NCBI GenBank assembly: GCA_964512145.1
Contig: CAZEIM010000026.1
Coordinates: forward strand, 1-35,582
Reading direction: 5' to 3'
Origin: CAYOHR01 sp964512145
GTDB lineage: Bacteria > Bacteroidota > Bacteroidia > Flavobacteriales_G > JALEGO01
DNA length: 35,582 bases
The translations under genes and the position numbers were made by a program. Under the pieces are notes generated by a model. The model was given only the letters and a program-made list of their open reading frames with translations. It was not told where the DNA came from and searched no databases. Positions 7,120-15,412 of this stretch are shown piece by piece. Within the stretch, counting starts at the first letter, position 1. Each line of letters opens with the position of its first letter.

Positions 7120-8709
7120 TTAACTCATTAGCATGGTTTGATATACTACTTCTCTAGCCATTGAAAGTAGAGTATGCTTAGGGGAACAAATTACATGTTT
7201 ACATAAATATGTTTCTTCTAATACTTCCATAGTTTTTTTTCCTATGGCTATAATTTTTGCATTATCGGAAATCGTATTTCCTGCATTAAAAAATGAGTGA
7301 ACGTTTGAAGGGCTTGTAAAAATGTACAAATGGGAATTATCTAATACATTAGCTGATTTTTTATATTGTACTTGATATACAGGAAAATCTATAACTTGCT
7401 CATGCTTTAATGCTTTTTGAAAAGTGCGAATACTTTTATCAGAACATGGAAATAATACTTTATCAAATTCTTTGATTAAACTACTAAATTTTTGGGCATC
7501 AATTTCAGTATTTTCATCATCCCCAATAAAATGTGTAGAGTATCCTTTTTGGTGAAGATATTGAGCAGTTGCCGAACCTACTGCGCCTATTTTGCAAGCG
7601 TTTTCAATAAAAAATTTATCTAAATAGTACTTTACAGCATTTTTGCTGGAGAAAAAAATCCAATTTGCCTGCGGTAATTTATCAGTGTTTAATGCAATTG
7701 TTTCTATTAACGACTCTCCGTATACCTTAAAACCATATTTAGTAAGCATATGTTCAAACACAGTTCCCGTTACATTTTTACTGATAAAAACATTTTTTGG
7801 AACAATTTGGTTAAAAGAACATACGATATTTTCAGCTGAAAAATCATTTGCATCTATTATAAACTCGGTTTGTAAAGGAATGTCATAGGCGGTTTTAGCT
7901 TTAGAAATACGAATGTTGAATTTATTCGACACAATTTCTTCAGCAAAAATACCCAAAGGCACCTGACACCCTCCTCCAAATTGCTTTAATAATCCCCTTT
8001 CTATGGATGAGCTTTTGTGAGAAATAGGATTATTTATCTTATCAAGAACCCCTAGTAATTCAACATCTTCTTCTCTAATTTGAAGGGCTAATACCCCTTG
8101 AGCAGGCGCAGGAATAAATTCACTTGGCGACAAAGGAACCACCTCTAAGTCATGAACATCTAAATTTAACCTATCTAAACCTGCTTTAGCCAAAAGAATG
8201 GCATCGTATAGGCCTTGTCTTAATTTTTCAATTCGCGTGGGCACATTGCCTCGAATATCTTTTAATTCAATATCGGGGCGAAACATTAGTATTTGAGATT
8301 TACGCCTGGAAGAGGAAGTACCTAGCGCAGCATTCTGTTTGATATTCCAATATAAAGTTTTATCAATACTGCCTTTGTTGATCAACAAAATATCCGATGG
8401 GTCTTCTCGTTTACTTACAGCAGCAATACATAAACCTTTGGGTTGGGTAGTTTCTAAATCTTTAAATGAATGTACGGCTAAATCTATTTCCTTACATAAT
8501 AATGCCTCTTCAATTTCTTTAGTAAAAAAACCCTTACCCTCAATTTTATCAAAACTTAAATGTTGTATTTGATCTCCCTTAGTTTTAATGATTTTTATGG
8601 TGCTGTTTATATGACACACCTCTTTAAGTTGTTTTTGAACATATCGAGCTTGCCATAATGCCAAATCACTTCCCCTGGATCCAATAATGATTTCTTTTGA
8701 ATTCAACAT
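7120..8709 (-). CDS. hemC: Fused porphobilinogen deaminase / uroporphyrinogen-III synthase
   Basis: This is a two-domain haem-pathway enzyme. Roughly the first 300 residues are HemC (hydroxymethylbilane synthase): IIIGSRGSDLALWQA at the start, SSSRRKSQ and the RGNVPTR substrate-binding region, and Cys in FGGGCQVPLG, which carries the dipyrromethane cofactor. The remaining ~225 residues, from about VPKNVFISKNV, are HemD: FFSSKNAVKYY, IGAVGSATAQYL and YIFTSPSNVHSF are typical HemD strands. Together the domains make and cyclise the linear tetrapyrrole to uroporphyrinogen III. I chose ATG 8709 (530 codons with stop) over the upstream start at 8745. HemC proteins begin just before IIIGSRGS, and a TAACTTTG promoter box (8721-8728) would lie inside the longer version. 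The gene is usually two separate ORFs in relatives I know, so the fusion is notable. Confidence 0.93.
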   Translation of the reverse strand: MLNSKEIIIGSRGSDLALWQARYVQKQLKEVCHINSTIKIIKTKGDQIQHLSFDKIEGKGFFTKEIEEALLCKEIDLAVHSFKDLETTQPKGLCIAAVSKREDPSDILLINKGSIDKTLYWNIKQNAALGTSSSRRKSQILMFRPDIELKDIRGNVPTRIEKLRQGLYDAILLAKAGLDRLNLDVHDLEVVPLSPSEFIPAPAQGVLALQIREEDVELLGVLDKINNPISHKSSSIERGLLKQFGGGCQVPLGIFAEEIVSNKFNIRISKAKTAYDIPLQTEFIIDANDFSAENIVCSFNQIVPKNVFISKNVTGTVFEHMLTKYGFKVYGESLIETIALNTDKLPQANWIFFSSKNAVKYYLDKFFIENACKIGAVGSATAQYLHQKGYSTHFIGDDENTEIDAQKFSSLIKEFDKVLFPCSDKSIRTFQKALKHEQVIDFPVYQVQYKKSANVLDNSHLYIFTSPSNVHSFFNAGNTISDNAKIIAIGKKTMEVLEETYLCKHVICSPKHTLLSMAREVVYQTMLMS

Positions 8710-8720
8710 ATTTGTTTTTG

Positions 8721-8728
8721 CAAAGTTA
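8721..8728 (-). promoter_or_regulatory. -7 box candidate for hemC-hemD
   Basis: On the minus strand TAACTTTG matches TAnnTTTG, 11 bases before the preferred ATG at 8709. The -33 TTG is not at the ideal distance (only one 14 bases upstream). It helps decide the start because it lies inside the longer ORF version. Confidence 0.35.
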
Positions 8729-8737
8729 ATGGATTGA

Positions 8738-9409
8738 CTACTCAATAAGTATCATTTTTTTGATAAAATACCCCTGATTATTTTTTGATAAGGTTGTATT
8801 ATATCTAAAAATATGGTTACTAGTTCTAAAAGTTAAAATTCCCTGGGGGGTATCATCGTTCTTTTTTAATATTTCAAACATAATTTCGTCTACTCCCTTA
8901 AAAATTAAATCGGTAAAAATAGATTGATAGTATACAATAGAAGCATCAAAATAATGGGATGTTTTACTCACGAGTTGAGTAAATGAATTAAAATTGGCTT
9001 GTTGTAAACTATGTTCCATTGCTCTAAAAATCTTAGATAAACTATCTTCTAAAGATAGTAATGGAATATTGAGTGTGTTTTTAGTGCTTGGTATCAAAAA
9101 CTGATTATCCCATTGTATAATATCCGAAGGGTACGCTTGGGCAGGATCAATTAACCCGGTGATTTCCCATTCATGATTGTCTTTTTCAAATATGAGCGCT
9201 TTAACCGTTTCATCGGTAAGTTGACTATCGATAATACAAGGCCAAAAAAACAACAAGGCCGAATCGTTCACATAATATTCCCCTAAAAAGGCTACATAAA
9301 AATTTTTATTACTTTGCTCAATATACTGTAATGCCTTTTGCTGTAATGAAGTTTGTGAACATACGTTAACCGAAAAAAGTATAAAAAAAATATATGAAAA
9401 TTTTGGCAT
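8738..9409 (-). CDS. Small exported protein of unknown function
   Basis: I do not recognise this 223-residue protein. Residues 1-19 form a signal peptide (FSYIFFILFSVNVCSQ), so it is exported. The remainder has no other membrane segment and alternates short strands and helices without a family motif I know. Two starts compete. A TTG at 9418 would overlap the previous gene by 8 bases, while the ATG at 9409 begins just after that gene's stop (TAATATG) and puts the signal peptide at the very N terminus, so I prefer it. It follows the fibre-like gene directly and is probably translated from the same mRNA, suggesting a shared surface or secretion role. Its end overlaps the longer hemC ORF but not the preferred hemC start. 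Confidence 0.75.
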   Translation of the reverse strand: MPKFSYIFFILFSVNVCSQTSLQQKALQYIEQSNKNFYVAFLGEYYVNDSALLFFWPCIIDSQLTDETVKALIFEKDNHEWEITGLIDPAQAYPSDIIQWDNQFLIPSTKNTLNIPLLSLEDSLSKIFRAMEHSLQQANFNSFTQLVSKTSHYFDASIVYYQSIFTDLIFKGVDEIMFEILKKNDDTPQGILTFRTSNHIFRYNTTLSKNNQGYFIKKMILIE

Positions 9410-9410
9410 A

Positions 9411-11495
9411 TTATTCAATTTTTTCGATGATTAGGTTAGATTTTAGTCCGTCAACTCTAATATTACCACAACTGCCCCCTATTCTCTCTGCAGAAAGAAT
9501 AAATGTTTCGTTAGCCTCAACTGAAACAATACTTTCAACCATGCAATGATTTCTTGGGATAACATTACTCCCACCTAAGGCTGTATTTCCAATTAACTTA
9601 TGTTTTTCTTTTAACATAAGTGTGCTATTTAATGACACTTCAAATGAGCTGTATGCACCACAGTTAGATAGGTCATAAAAAACAATTTTATAAGAAATTT
9701 TATATTTACCTTTTTGTTTAAATGTGATTTGATTTGAAGTATATCCATACACGTTAGTATCAAAAAAATCTCCATTTGCTGATGCGGTATCAAAAGCTAA
9801 ATTTATGATAGATGTTATTGGTCCAGAATATAAAAAACCAACCTGCAAAAAACCTTTTCTGCCCACAGCTCCATTTACATCCAGTTTATTAACTGGATTC
9901 TGTTTTCCTATTCCAATATTTCCTGTTGACTCTGTATTCAATTGCCCATTAATATTTTTTCCATAAATAATATTCCCTATATTCAGTTGATTGCTTTCCG
10001 TTGCAGAAGCAAAAGCTACGTTATATCCTATAATAATATTTTTATTTCCTGTTGTTAAGTTTTCACCTGCTTGAAAGCCTAAAGCAATATTATTGCTACT
10101 CACTGCATTTAGCAGTGCGTTATTACCCATGGCAACGTTGCGGATACCAGTTTGAATTGAAGCAAGTGTATTTAATCCCAAGGCAATGTTGTTTGAGCCT
10201 GCTGTGTTTACTCCTAAAGCATACTGCCCAATAGCTATATTGTTTGTACCTGTTACAAAACCTTGAAGTGCTTTATATCCAATTCCAATATTTTGTTCTC
10301 CGGAGGAAGTATTTTTTCCTGCATCTTCCCCCATGTAAGTATTAAATTTATTATTGTGTATTAATAAATTTAATATCCCATTAGAATTTTTACTCATCAC
10401 AAAATGTTCCGTTCCTCCTAAATCAAAGCGAATTTTATCTTCATTAGCAAATTTTTCGGTTTGTACCTTGGTATTGGCATCACTATCTTGTATATAAGTA
10501 GCTCCACTACCATTAAGCACAAATTCATTACCGCTATCGTTTTGGTAATATAACTTTGAATCGGATGACTTAATATAGATTTTTCCAAATCCGTTATGTT
10601 GAATAAAAGAAGCAGGGGAAGGTATTTCTTGAAGACTCAATACTCCATTTAAAACCAATCTTTCATGTAAATTATTGGTGCCAATGCCCACATTTGAACC
10701 ATCACTTAATAAATTACTATTTGCCACCCAGCTACTACCACTATAGTAAAGAGTTTGATAAAGCGTTGCTGTTGGCAATATATTAGTATTCGAAATATTT
10801 ATGTCATTTCCCGCAGTACTTATAGCTATACCTGAGCCCCCCGAAAAAGTAATTTGGTTAGAAGAACCACTCAACGATAAAACATTTGAAGTAACCGAGA
10901 GTGCTTGACTTTCTTTTTCCAACTGCCACTCAGATCCATTCCATTTTAAAAATTCTCCGACTGAAATCCCGGATATTTTATTAAGATTTCCCGATATGTC
11001 GCTTAACATGATAGCATTTCCGGAGTTTACTGTAGGCATATTGGTTATTCTGGCGTTGCCTTGAACATGAAGTTTTTGAGCCGGTATATTTGTACCTATA
11101 CCAACATTAACAGTTAAACTTTTGGGATACATGGACGAAATAGTTTTTTCCCATAACCCCAAACTATCATTATTTAAAATTGATTTCCAGTTAATTCCGT
11201 TAAAATAGTAAAAAATATTTTTGTCTGAAGCATACATTAATTGACCTTGCATTGGATTTGCCAATGCAAGGATATTTAACTCGGGTAATTTAGGTACAAT
11301 AACGCCTCCTTTATTTGAATTAAAATACAAAATTCCATTGGTATCTAGAGTTAATAATGTGTTAGGGCTTGGTTGTTGGTACTTGCCAAATAACATCGAA
11401 TGGTTATTGTCGTTCCAAAATCCAATGGATTGTGCATGAATAATATTTTGAGATATAAAAATTATACATACGAATACACCAAATAGTTTTTTCAT
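9411..11495 (-). CDS. Exported fibre-like protein with YadA-type and C1q-like regions
   Basis: This 694-residue protein starts with a signal peptide (1-21, ending IIHAQ). Three short elements of the form VGIGTNxPAxKLHVxG occur near residues 130, 270 and 550, a pattern common in phage tail fibres and in surface proteins of Bacteroidota. Between ~400 and 520 are tandem ~14-24-residue repeats of the YadA-head kind (NIAIGQYAL, NIALGLNTL, NVAMGNNAL, NIALGFQAG), expected to build a left-handed trimeric beta-roll. The last ~130 residues look like a C1q/TNF/BclA-type jelly-roll (GKYKISYKI ... VEANETFIL). There is no YadA membrane anchor, S74 chaperone peptidase or clear T9SS domain, so how it reaches or stays on the surface is unknown. 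It is most likely a secreted adhesive or structural fibre. A perfect palindrome covers its start codon. Confidence 0.8.
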   Translation of the reverse strand: MKKLFGVFVCIIFISQNIIHAQSIGFWNDNNHSMLFGKYQQPSPNTLLTLDTNGILYFNSNKGGVIVPKLPELNILALANPMQGQLMYASDKNIFYYFNGINWKSILNNDSLGLWEKTISSMYPKSLTVNVGIGTNIPAQKLHVQGNARITNMPTVNSGNAIMLSDISGNLNKISGISVGEFLKWNGSEWQLEKESQALSVTSNVLSLSGSSNQITFSGGSGIAISTAGNDINISNTNILPTATLYQTLYYSGSSWVANSNLLSDGSNVGIGTNNLHERLVLNGVLSLQEIPSPASFIQHNGFGKIYIKSSDSKLYYQNDSGNEFVLNGSGATYIQDSDANTKVQTEKFANEDKIRFDLGGTEHFVMSKNSNGILNLLIHNNKFNTYMGEDAGKNTSSGEQNIGIGYKALQGFVTGTNNIAIGQYALGVNTAGSNNIALGLNTLASIQTGIRNVAMGNNALLNAVSSNNIALGFQAGENLTTGNKNIIIGYNVAFASATESNQLNIGNIIYGKNINGQLNTESTGNIGIGKQNPVNKLDVNGAVGRKGFLQVGFLYSGPITSIINLAFDTASANGDFFDTNVYGYTSNQITFKQKGKYKISYKIVFYDLSNCGAYSSFEVSLNSTLMLKEKHKLIGNTALGGSNVIPRNHCMVESIVSVEANETFILSAERIGGSCGNIRVDGLKSNLIIEKIE

Positions 11496-11505
11496 GATAT
11501 CATGA
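11492..11505. promoter_or_regulatory. 14-base perfect palindrome over a start codon
   Basis: TCATGATATCATGA is its own reverse complement and includes the ATG (11493-11495, minus strand) of the fibre-like gene. It could be an operator or could fold to hide the start in the mRNA. No function is proven. Confidence 0.3.
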
Positions 11506-11527
11506 TTTATAGTGAAAATATACTAAA

Positions 11528-13378
11528 TTACTCAACATAAGGCAACGTAAATGTGACTAATACTCCTTCATTTTCTTTTGATTGCATTTCTAAGGTATCA
11601 ATATTTTTATTCATAAGCTTTAACCTCCTTCTTAATATTTCTAAAGCAACCGAATAATGTTGAGATTTTTGTTGTGCATGTTGATTAAAGCCTTTACCAT
11701 TATCTTGTATGCTTACCTTAATAATTTTTGGAGAATTTTTAACAATGTTTATGTTAATTTTACCATGATATGAAATATCGTTAAAACCATGTTTTATTGA
11801 ATTTTCAATAAATGGCTGTAGCAACATTACCGGGATTTTGGAGTTTTTTATATCATCGTCAACATGAATGGTGTATTCAAAATTCTCATGCCTCATTTTT
11901 TCAATTTCCAAATAATATGTGATAAACTCAACTTCTTGTTGTACTCGAATATCGTTTTCTTCAAGCGAATTTTCTAAAGTTAAACGCATAAGCTTAGCAA
12001 ATTTGGATAAAAAATATCGAGCTTCATCCGTTTTATTTACAGCAATATACCCATTAATGGTGTTTAAAGCATTAAAAAAGAAATGAGGATTTATTTGTGC
12101 TTGTAAGGCCTGTCTTCGTAAATGTTGAATTTTTACCGATACTTTTTTACGATAATTTGCGACCGAAATACTAATTAACAATATTACCAAAATCAATATT
12201 GTGATACTTGTCCATAATATTATAAGATTTTGTTTATTTTTAAGAGCTCTTTTTTGTTTTTCATTTTCTAAAATCACAATTTTTTTATCTTTTTCAGCTG
12301 TTTCATATTTTTTCTCTAACTCCTCTATTCGTTCAATTTTCTCAGCATTATATAGAGATTCTTTATCTTTAAGCAACATCTTCAACTCTTCGTATAATGA
12401 GGCTAAACCTTGTAACTCTAATTTTTCACGAATTATGTACTCTTGATATTGAATTTTTAAATCCTTATATACATTAGAATCCGAGTAACTCAAGCATTCT
12501 TTATAATAGTGTAGAGCTTGACTATGATTATTTATGATATGATTATAATCTCCATTCAACCCTAAAAAATTTACATATGAACCTGAATTTTTAAAAGAAG
12601 GATTATCATCATAAAATTTTTGTACATCTACAACCTCTTTTTTAAATTTATTATATTCTTTGTTTTTTAAGTATATATCTAGCTTTATAGATTTTATATA
12701 ATAATAAGGATATGGAATATACAAATGATTTTTTTCATATACCTCTAAGCTTTTGTTTAAATACCATTCGCAACTATCGTAGTTATTTTCGTTTATATGC
12801 GTTATCCCTATATTAAATAACCCAAAAAAAATGGCTTCTTGATTGTTTATTTTTTCAGAAATTTCGAGTGCTTTTTTATGATAATACCTAGACTTTTTAT
12901 ACTCATCTATACCGGTGTAGTTTCCAGCAATTTTTGAATACCCGTAGGAAATATTGGAGCTGTCTTTTAGTTCTTTTGCAAAATTTAATGCTTTAATCGC
13001 ATACGCTATAGAGCTATCAAACTCGGCTTTATAGGTATAAAGTTGTGTGAGTTGAAAATAATATTCCATCCATAATTTTTTAGTATTTTGTTGTTCAATA
13101 AGTGGTTTAATAGATAAAAGTTTTTGCTGTATATCTTCGGAGTAACCATGTGTAAATTGTACACCAATTTTATTTAATGTAATTAATAACATTGTATTGG
13201 TATCTTTATCTAAAGTACTTAGTTCAAGAGCTTTCTCATAGTATGTTATTGCCTTATCGGGATCTTCAAATGTTATAGATTCTGCTAAATTAGTTAAGGA
13301 ATCAATTTGAGTTTTAAAAGATGCAAATACTAAGGTTTGTATAAAAAATACACATGCTATAAAAATGATTTTACGCAT
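11528..13378 (-). CDS. LytS/YehU-type sensor histidine kinase with TPR sensor region
   Basis: This 616-residue kinase has a signal peptide (1-19), a periplasmic region of TPR-like helices (~40-330), a coiled coil rich in Glu/Lys (~335-383) and one membrane segment (384-407). The cytoplasmic His_kinase domain follows, with the phosphorylated His expected at H432 in AQINPHFFFNALN. The ATPase lobe has N526 in PFIENSIKHGF and DNGKGF at 559-564. This is the Bacteroidota TPR-LytS architecture. Such kinases normally pair with a LytTR response regulator, but none is encoded in this window, so the partner must lie elsewhere. The start (ATG 13378) overlaps the end of tatC by 8 bases, indicating translational coupling. 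The signal sensed is unknown. Confidence 0.9.
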   Translation of the reverse strand: MRKIIFIACVFFIQTLVFASFKTQIDSLTNLAESITFEDPDKAITYYEKALELSTLDKDTNTMLLITLNKIGVQFTHGYSEDIQQKLLSIKPLIEQQNTKKLWMEYYFQLTQLYTYKAEFDSSIAYAIKALNFAKELKDSSNISYGYSKIAGNYTGIDEYKKSRYYHKKALEISEKINNQEAIFFGLFNIGITHINENNYDSCEWYLNKSLEVYEKNHLYIPYPYYYIKSIKLDIYLKNKEYNKFKKEVVDVQKFYDDNPSFKNSGSYVNFLGLNGDYNHIINNHSQALHYYKECLSYSDSNVYKDLKIQYQEYIIREKLELQGLASLYEELKMLLKDKESLYNAEKIERIEELEKKYETAEKDKKIVILENEKQKRALKNKQNLIILWTSITILILVILLISISVANYRKKVSVKIQHLRRQALQAQINPHFFFNALNTINGYIAVNKTDEARYFLSKFAKLMRLTLENSLEENDIRVQQEVEFITYYLEIEKMRHENFEYTIHVDDDIKNSKIPVMLLQPFIENSIKHGFNDISYHGKININIVKNSPKIIKVSIQDNGKGFNQHAQQKSQHYSVALEILRRRLKLMNKNIDTLEMQSKENEGVLVTFTLPYVE

Positions 13379-14204
13379 GCTTTTTTTCTTTTAATTCTAT
13401 GGCTCTTACTATGAATATACTAATTTCATAAAGTACCATTAACGGAGCTGTTACCAGTATTTGACTAAATACATCGGGTGGGGTAATAATAGCTGCCAAA
13501 ATAAGGCAAATAATAAAGGCATGTTTTCGATATTTTTTTAAAAAATTGGAAGAAATCACTCCCAATTTACCTAATAAATACATAAGTAAAGGCAACTCAA
13601 AGGTTAAACCACAAGCTAAAGTTAAAGTAACTAAAATACTTATGTATGAGCTTAATTGAGGAATCTTTATTACTTCATCACTAATAGAGTAGGTTAAAAA
13701 AAAGTTAATAGAAAGCGGTGCAATTAAATAATAAGAAAAAAGAACCCCGGTGATAAATAATAAAGAAGTAAAAAAGATAAAACCAAATGAATATTTTTTT
13801 TCCGAGTCACTTAAAGCCGGTTTAATAAACCTCCACAACTCCCAAATAACATATGGGAAAGAAATAATAAGCCCGGAAACTACCGATATCATAAGATGTA
13901 TCATAAACGATCCGGTCATTTCTAAGTCTTGTAGCTTAGGAAAGTCTTGCCCTATGCAAAGTGTGTCGTTTTCTATTAGAGAGGGAAACCATGTGTGTAA
14001 AATATACGATAGTTTACACAATAGCGTGTAAGTAATAAAATCTGCTTTTTTGGGAGCAAAAATAATTCCATCAAAAATTAATTCTTTGTTAAAAAAAGCC
14101 CATGTCCCACAAATAACAATTGCAATAACACTGCGAATAATGTGCCATCGAAGCACTTCTAAATGCTCTAAAAATGACATTTCGTGAGATGGTTGTTGTT
14201 GCAT
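13371..14204 (-). CDS. tatC: Sec-independent protein translocase TatC
   Basis: TatC is the receptor subunit of the twin-arginine system, which moves folded proteins across the inner membrane. The N-terminal motif MSFLEHLEVLRWHIIRS is typical of the family, and six hydrophobic segments follow. The conserved SFPYVIWELWRFIKPAL region is near residue 120, and the region just before the last two helices reads KYRKHAFIICLILAAIITPPD. It is 277 residues with the ATG at 14204. A GTG two codons earlier is possible, but a TAAATTTG box overlaps it. The sequence has a longer than usual first periplasmic loop (~45-85), as in other Bacteroidota. No tatA/tatB lies next to it. The downstream histidine kinase overlaps it by 8 bases. 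Confidence 0.95.
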   Translation of the reverse strand: MQQQPSHEMSFLEHLEVLRWHIIRSVIAIVICGTWAFFNKELIFDGIIFAPKKADFITYTLLCKLSYILHTWFPSLIENDTLCIGQDFPKLQDLEMTGSFMIHLMISVVSGLIISFPYVIWELWRFIKPALSDSEKKYSFGFIFFTSLLFITGVLFSYYLIAPLSINFFLTYSISDEVIKIPQLSSYISILVTLTLACGLTFELPLLMYLLGKLGVISSNFLKKYRKHAFIICLILAAIITPPDVFSQILVTAPLMVLYEISIFIVRAIELKEKKHA

Positions 14205-14209
14205 GTGCA

Positions 14210-14217
14210 CAAATTTA
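14210..14217 (-). promoter_or_regulatory. -7 box candidate for tatC
   Basis: On the minus strand TAAATTTG matches TAnnTTTG, five bases before the ATG at 14204. If used, the mRNA would be nearly leaderless. No TTG is seen at the -33 distance. Confidence 0.25.
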
Positions 14218-14229
14218 CATTAATATTGT

Positions 14230-14237
14230 TATTTTTG
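14230..14237 (+). promoter_or_regulatory. -7 box candidate for the HMA lipoprotein gene
   Basis: TATTTTTG fits TAnnTTTG, 15 bases before the ATG at 14253. The nearest TTG upstream (14199-14201) is 28 bases away, too far for a canonical -33 element. Confidence 0.25.
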
Positions 14238-14252
14238 ATGTAAAGATATAAT

Positions 14253-14645
14253 ATGAAAAATAGTGTTTTAGGATTTGTATTATTATTAAGCGCATATTCA
14301 TGTAATAATCAACCTCAACAAAAGGCTGAAAGAGAAATTGAAACAAAAATTCGCGAAATTATTGTTAAAGAAGGAGAAGAAAAAAACATAGCTACTTTAG
14401 AAATTGATGGGATGAGTTGTGAGGTAAATTGTGCCAATAAAATACAAAAAACATTATCAGAACTTAAAGGGGTTAAAAGTTGCACCGTTAATTTTGAAGA
14501 TAAAATGGCAGAAGTAATATATGACGATTCTATCATAAACGAAAAAGCCTTAGTATCAGAAATTGAAAAATTAAACGAAAATCAATACACGGTTAAACAA
14601 ATTGAAATCGAAAAAACAATTGTTAGCCAGGTCGATATGCCTTAA
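14253..14645 (+). CDS. Heavy-metal-associated (HMA) domain lipoprotein
   Basis: This 130-residue protein starts with a lipoprotein-type signal; the likely lipid-modified Cys is C17 in SAYSCNN. A charged linker (~20-45) leads to one HMA domain (~46-115) with the metal site GMSCEVNC, Cys at 56 and 60. The two Cys are three residues apart instead of the usual two (MxCxxC). I know this CxxxC form from other Bacteroidota HMA proteins, so it is probably not a mutation. The ferredoxin-like fold is otherwise intact (KIQKTLSELKGVKSCTVNF). It probably binds copper or another soft metal at the periplasmic face, but no copper ATPase or regulator is nearby to confirm this. It diverges from tatC, and the RDD gene follows 14 bases later in the same direction. 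Confidence 0.85.
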   Translation: MKNSVLGFVLLLSAYSCNNQPQQKAEREIETKIREIIVKEGEEKNIATLEIDGMSCEVNCANKIQKTLSELKGVKSCTVNFEDKMAEVIYDDSIINEKALVSEIEKLNENQYTVKQIEIEKTIVSQVDMP

Positions 14646-14659
14646 AACAACCACTAGGT

Positions 14660-15394
14660 ATGGCGAATATTGAAATTACTACCCCACAAAATATTCCCAT
14701 CCAATATGAATTAGCTACCTTATTTGACCGAATATTGGCCTTTATGGTAGATTATATAATTCTTGTTAGTGTTTTATATGTAGTATTTATATTTTTTTTA
14801 ATAGGAATTATTTCAAGCAATAACGAAGTTTCTTTCTTTTTTTACATAATGTGGGTAACTCCCGTAATTTTTTATTCCTTTATTTCTGAAGTTTTACTAA
14901 AAGGCCAAACTATTGGAAAAAAAATTATGGGCATTAAAATTATGCGTTTAGATGGTAAAGAACTAGAGATAAAGGATTTACTAATACGATGGTTTTTCAG
15001 GTTAATAGATATTATTTTAACATCCGGCTCTTTGGCGATTATATTAATTGGATCTACCAATAAAAATCAACGATTAGGTGATATGATTTCAAATACTGTG
15101 GTTATAAAACTTAAACCAAACAAAAGTTTCCAATTAGACGATATTTTAAAAATACATGAGAAAAAGGAATATATTATTGAATATCCGGAGGTTGTTAAAT
15201 TAAAAGAGCAAGAGGTATTATTAATTAAAGAAACACTAGATCGTTATTCATTATACAAAAATTCTGTACACATTAAGGCATTACAAAACTTAGTAGATAA
15301 AATTTGTGTAAAACTGCAAAAAAAAAAAAAAAAAAATGATCATGCTACTTTTTTAAAAAAAATTATTGAAGATTATATAATTTGTACCCGTTGA
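14660..15394 (+). CDS. RDD family membrane protein with a 19-A tract near the 3' end
   Basis: This protein has the RDD domain (~15-150). Its first membrane segment carries the signature Arg/Asp pair (FDRILAFMVDYIILV), the second ends before GQTIGKKIMGIKIM, and the third follows a second RD-like spot (LLIRWFFRLIDIILTSG). The C-terminal ~95 residues are charged, probably helical and cytoplasmic. RDD proteins are often linked with transport or osmolyte exchange, but no role can be assigned here. A run of 19 A (15318-15336) encodes Q-KKKKK-N. One base more gives an immediate TGA and one base less a stop about seven codons on, so slippage would remove the last ~20 residues. Downstream residues (FLKKIIEDY) look like natural coding, so the frame as given is probably the intended one. 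Confidence 0.85.
   Translation: MANIEITTPQNIPIQYELATLFDRILAFMVDYIILVSVLYVVFIFFLIGIISSNNEVSFFFYIMWVTPVIFYSFISEVLLKGQTIGKKIMGIKIMRLDGKELEIKDLLIRWFFRLIDIILTSGSLAIILIGSTNKNQRLGDMISNTVVIKLKPNKSFQLDDILKIHEKKEYIIEYPEVVKLKEQEVLLIKETLDRYSLYKNSVHIKALQNLVDKICVKLQKKKKKNDHATFLKKIIEDYIICTR
15318..15336 (+). repeat. Homopolymer tract of 19 A inside the RDD gene
   Basis: Nineteen consecutive A bases lie within the coding sequence. Tracts of this length are prone to slippage during replication, transcription and sequencing. Both single-base changes end the reading frame within a few codons. Confidence 0.9.
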
Positions 15395-15412
15395 TAAAAT
15401 AACACCTGCTTT

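Noticed and set aside
9411..11495. Fibre-like gene as evidence of a prophage
   Set aside because: It has a signal peptide and no phage structural, lysis or integrase genes around it, so it is more likely a secreted surface protein.
13750..14031. 93-codon ORF on the plus strand inside tatC
   Set aside because: The tatC frame here is conserved and clearly coding; the opposite-strand frame has no motif.
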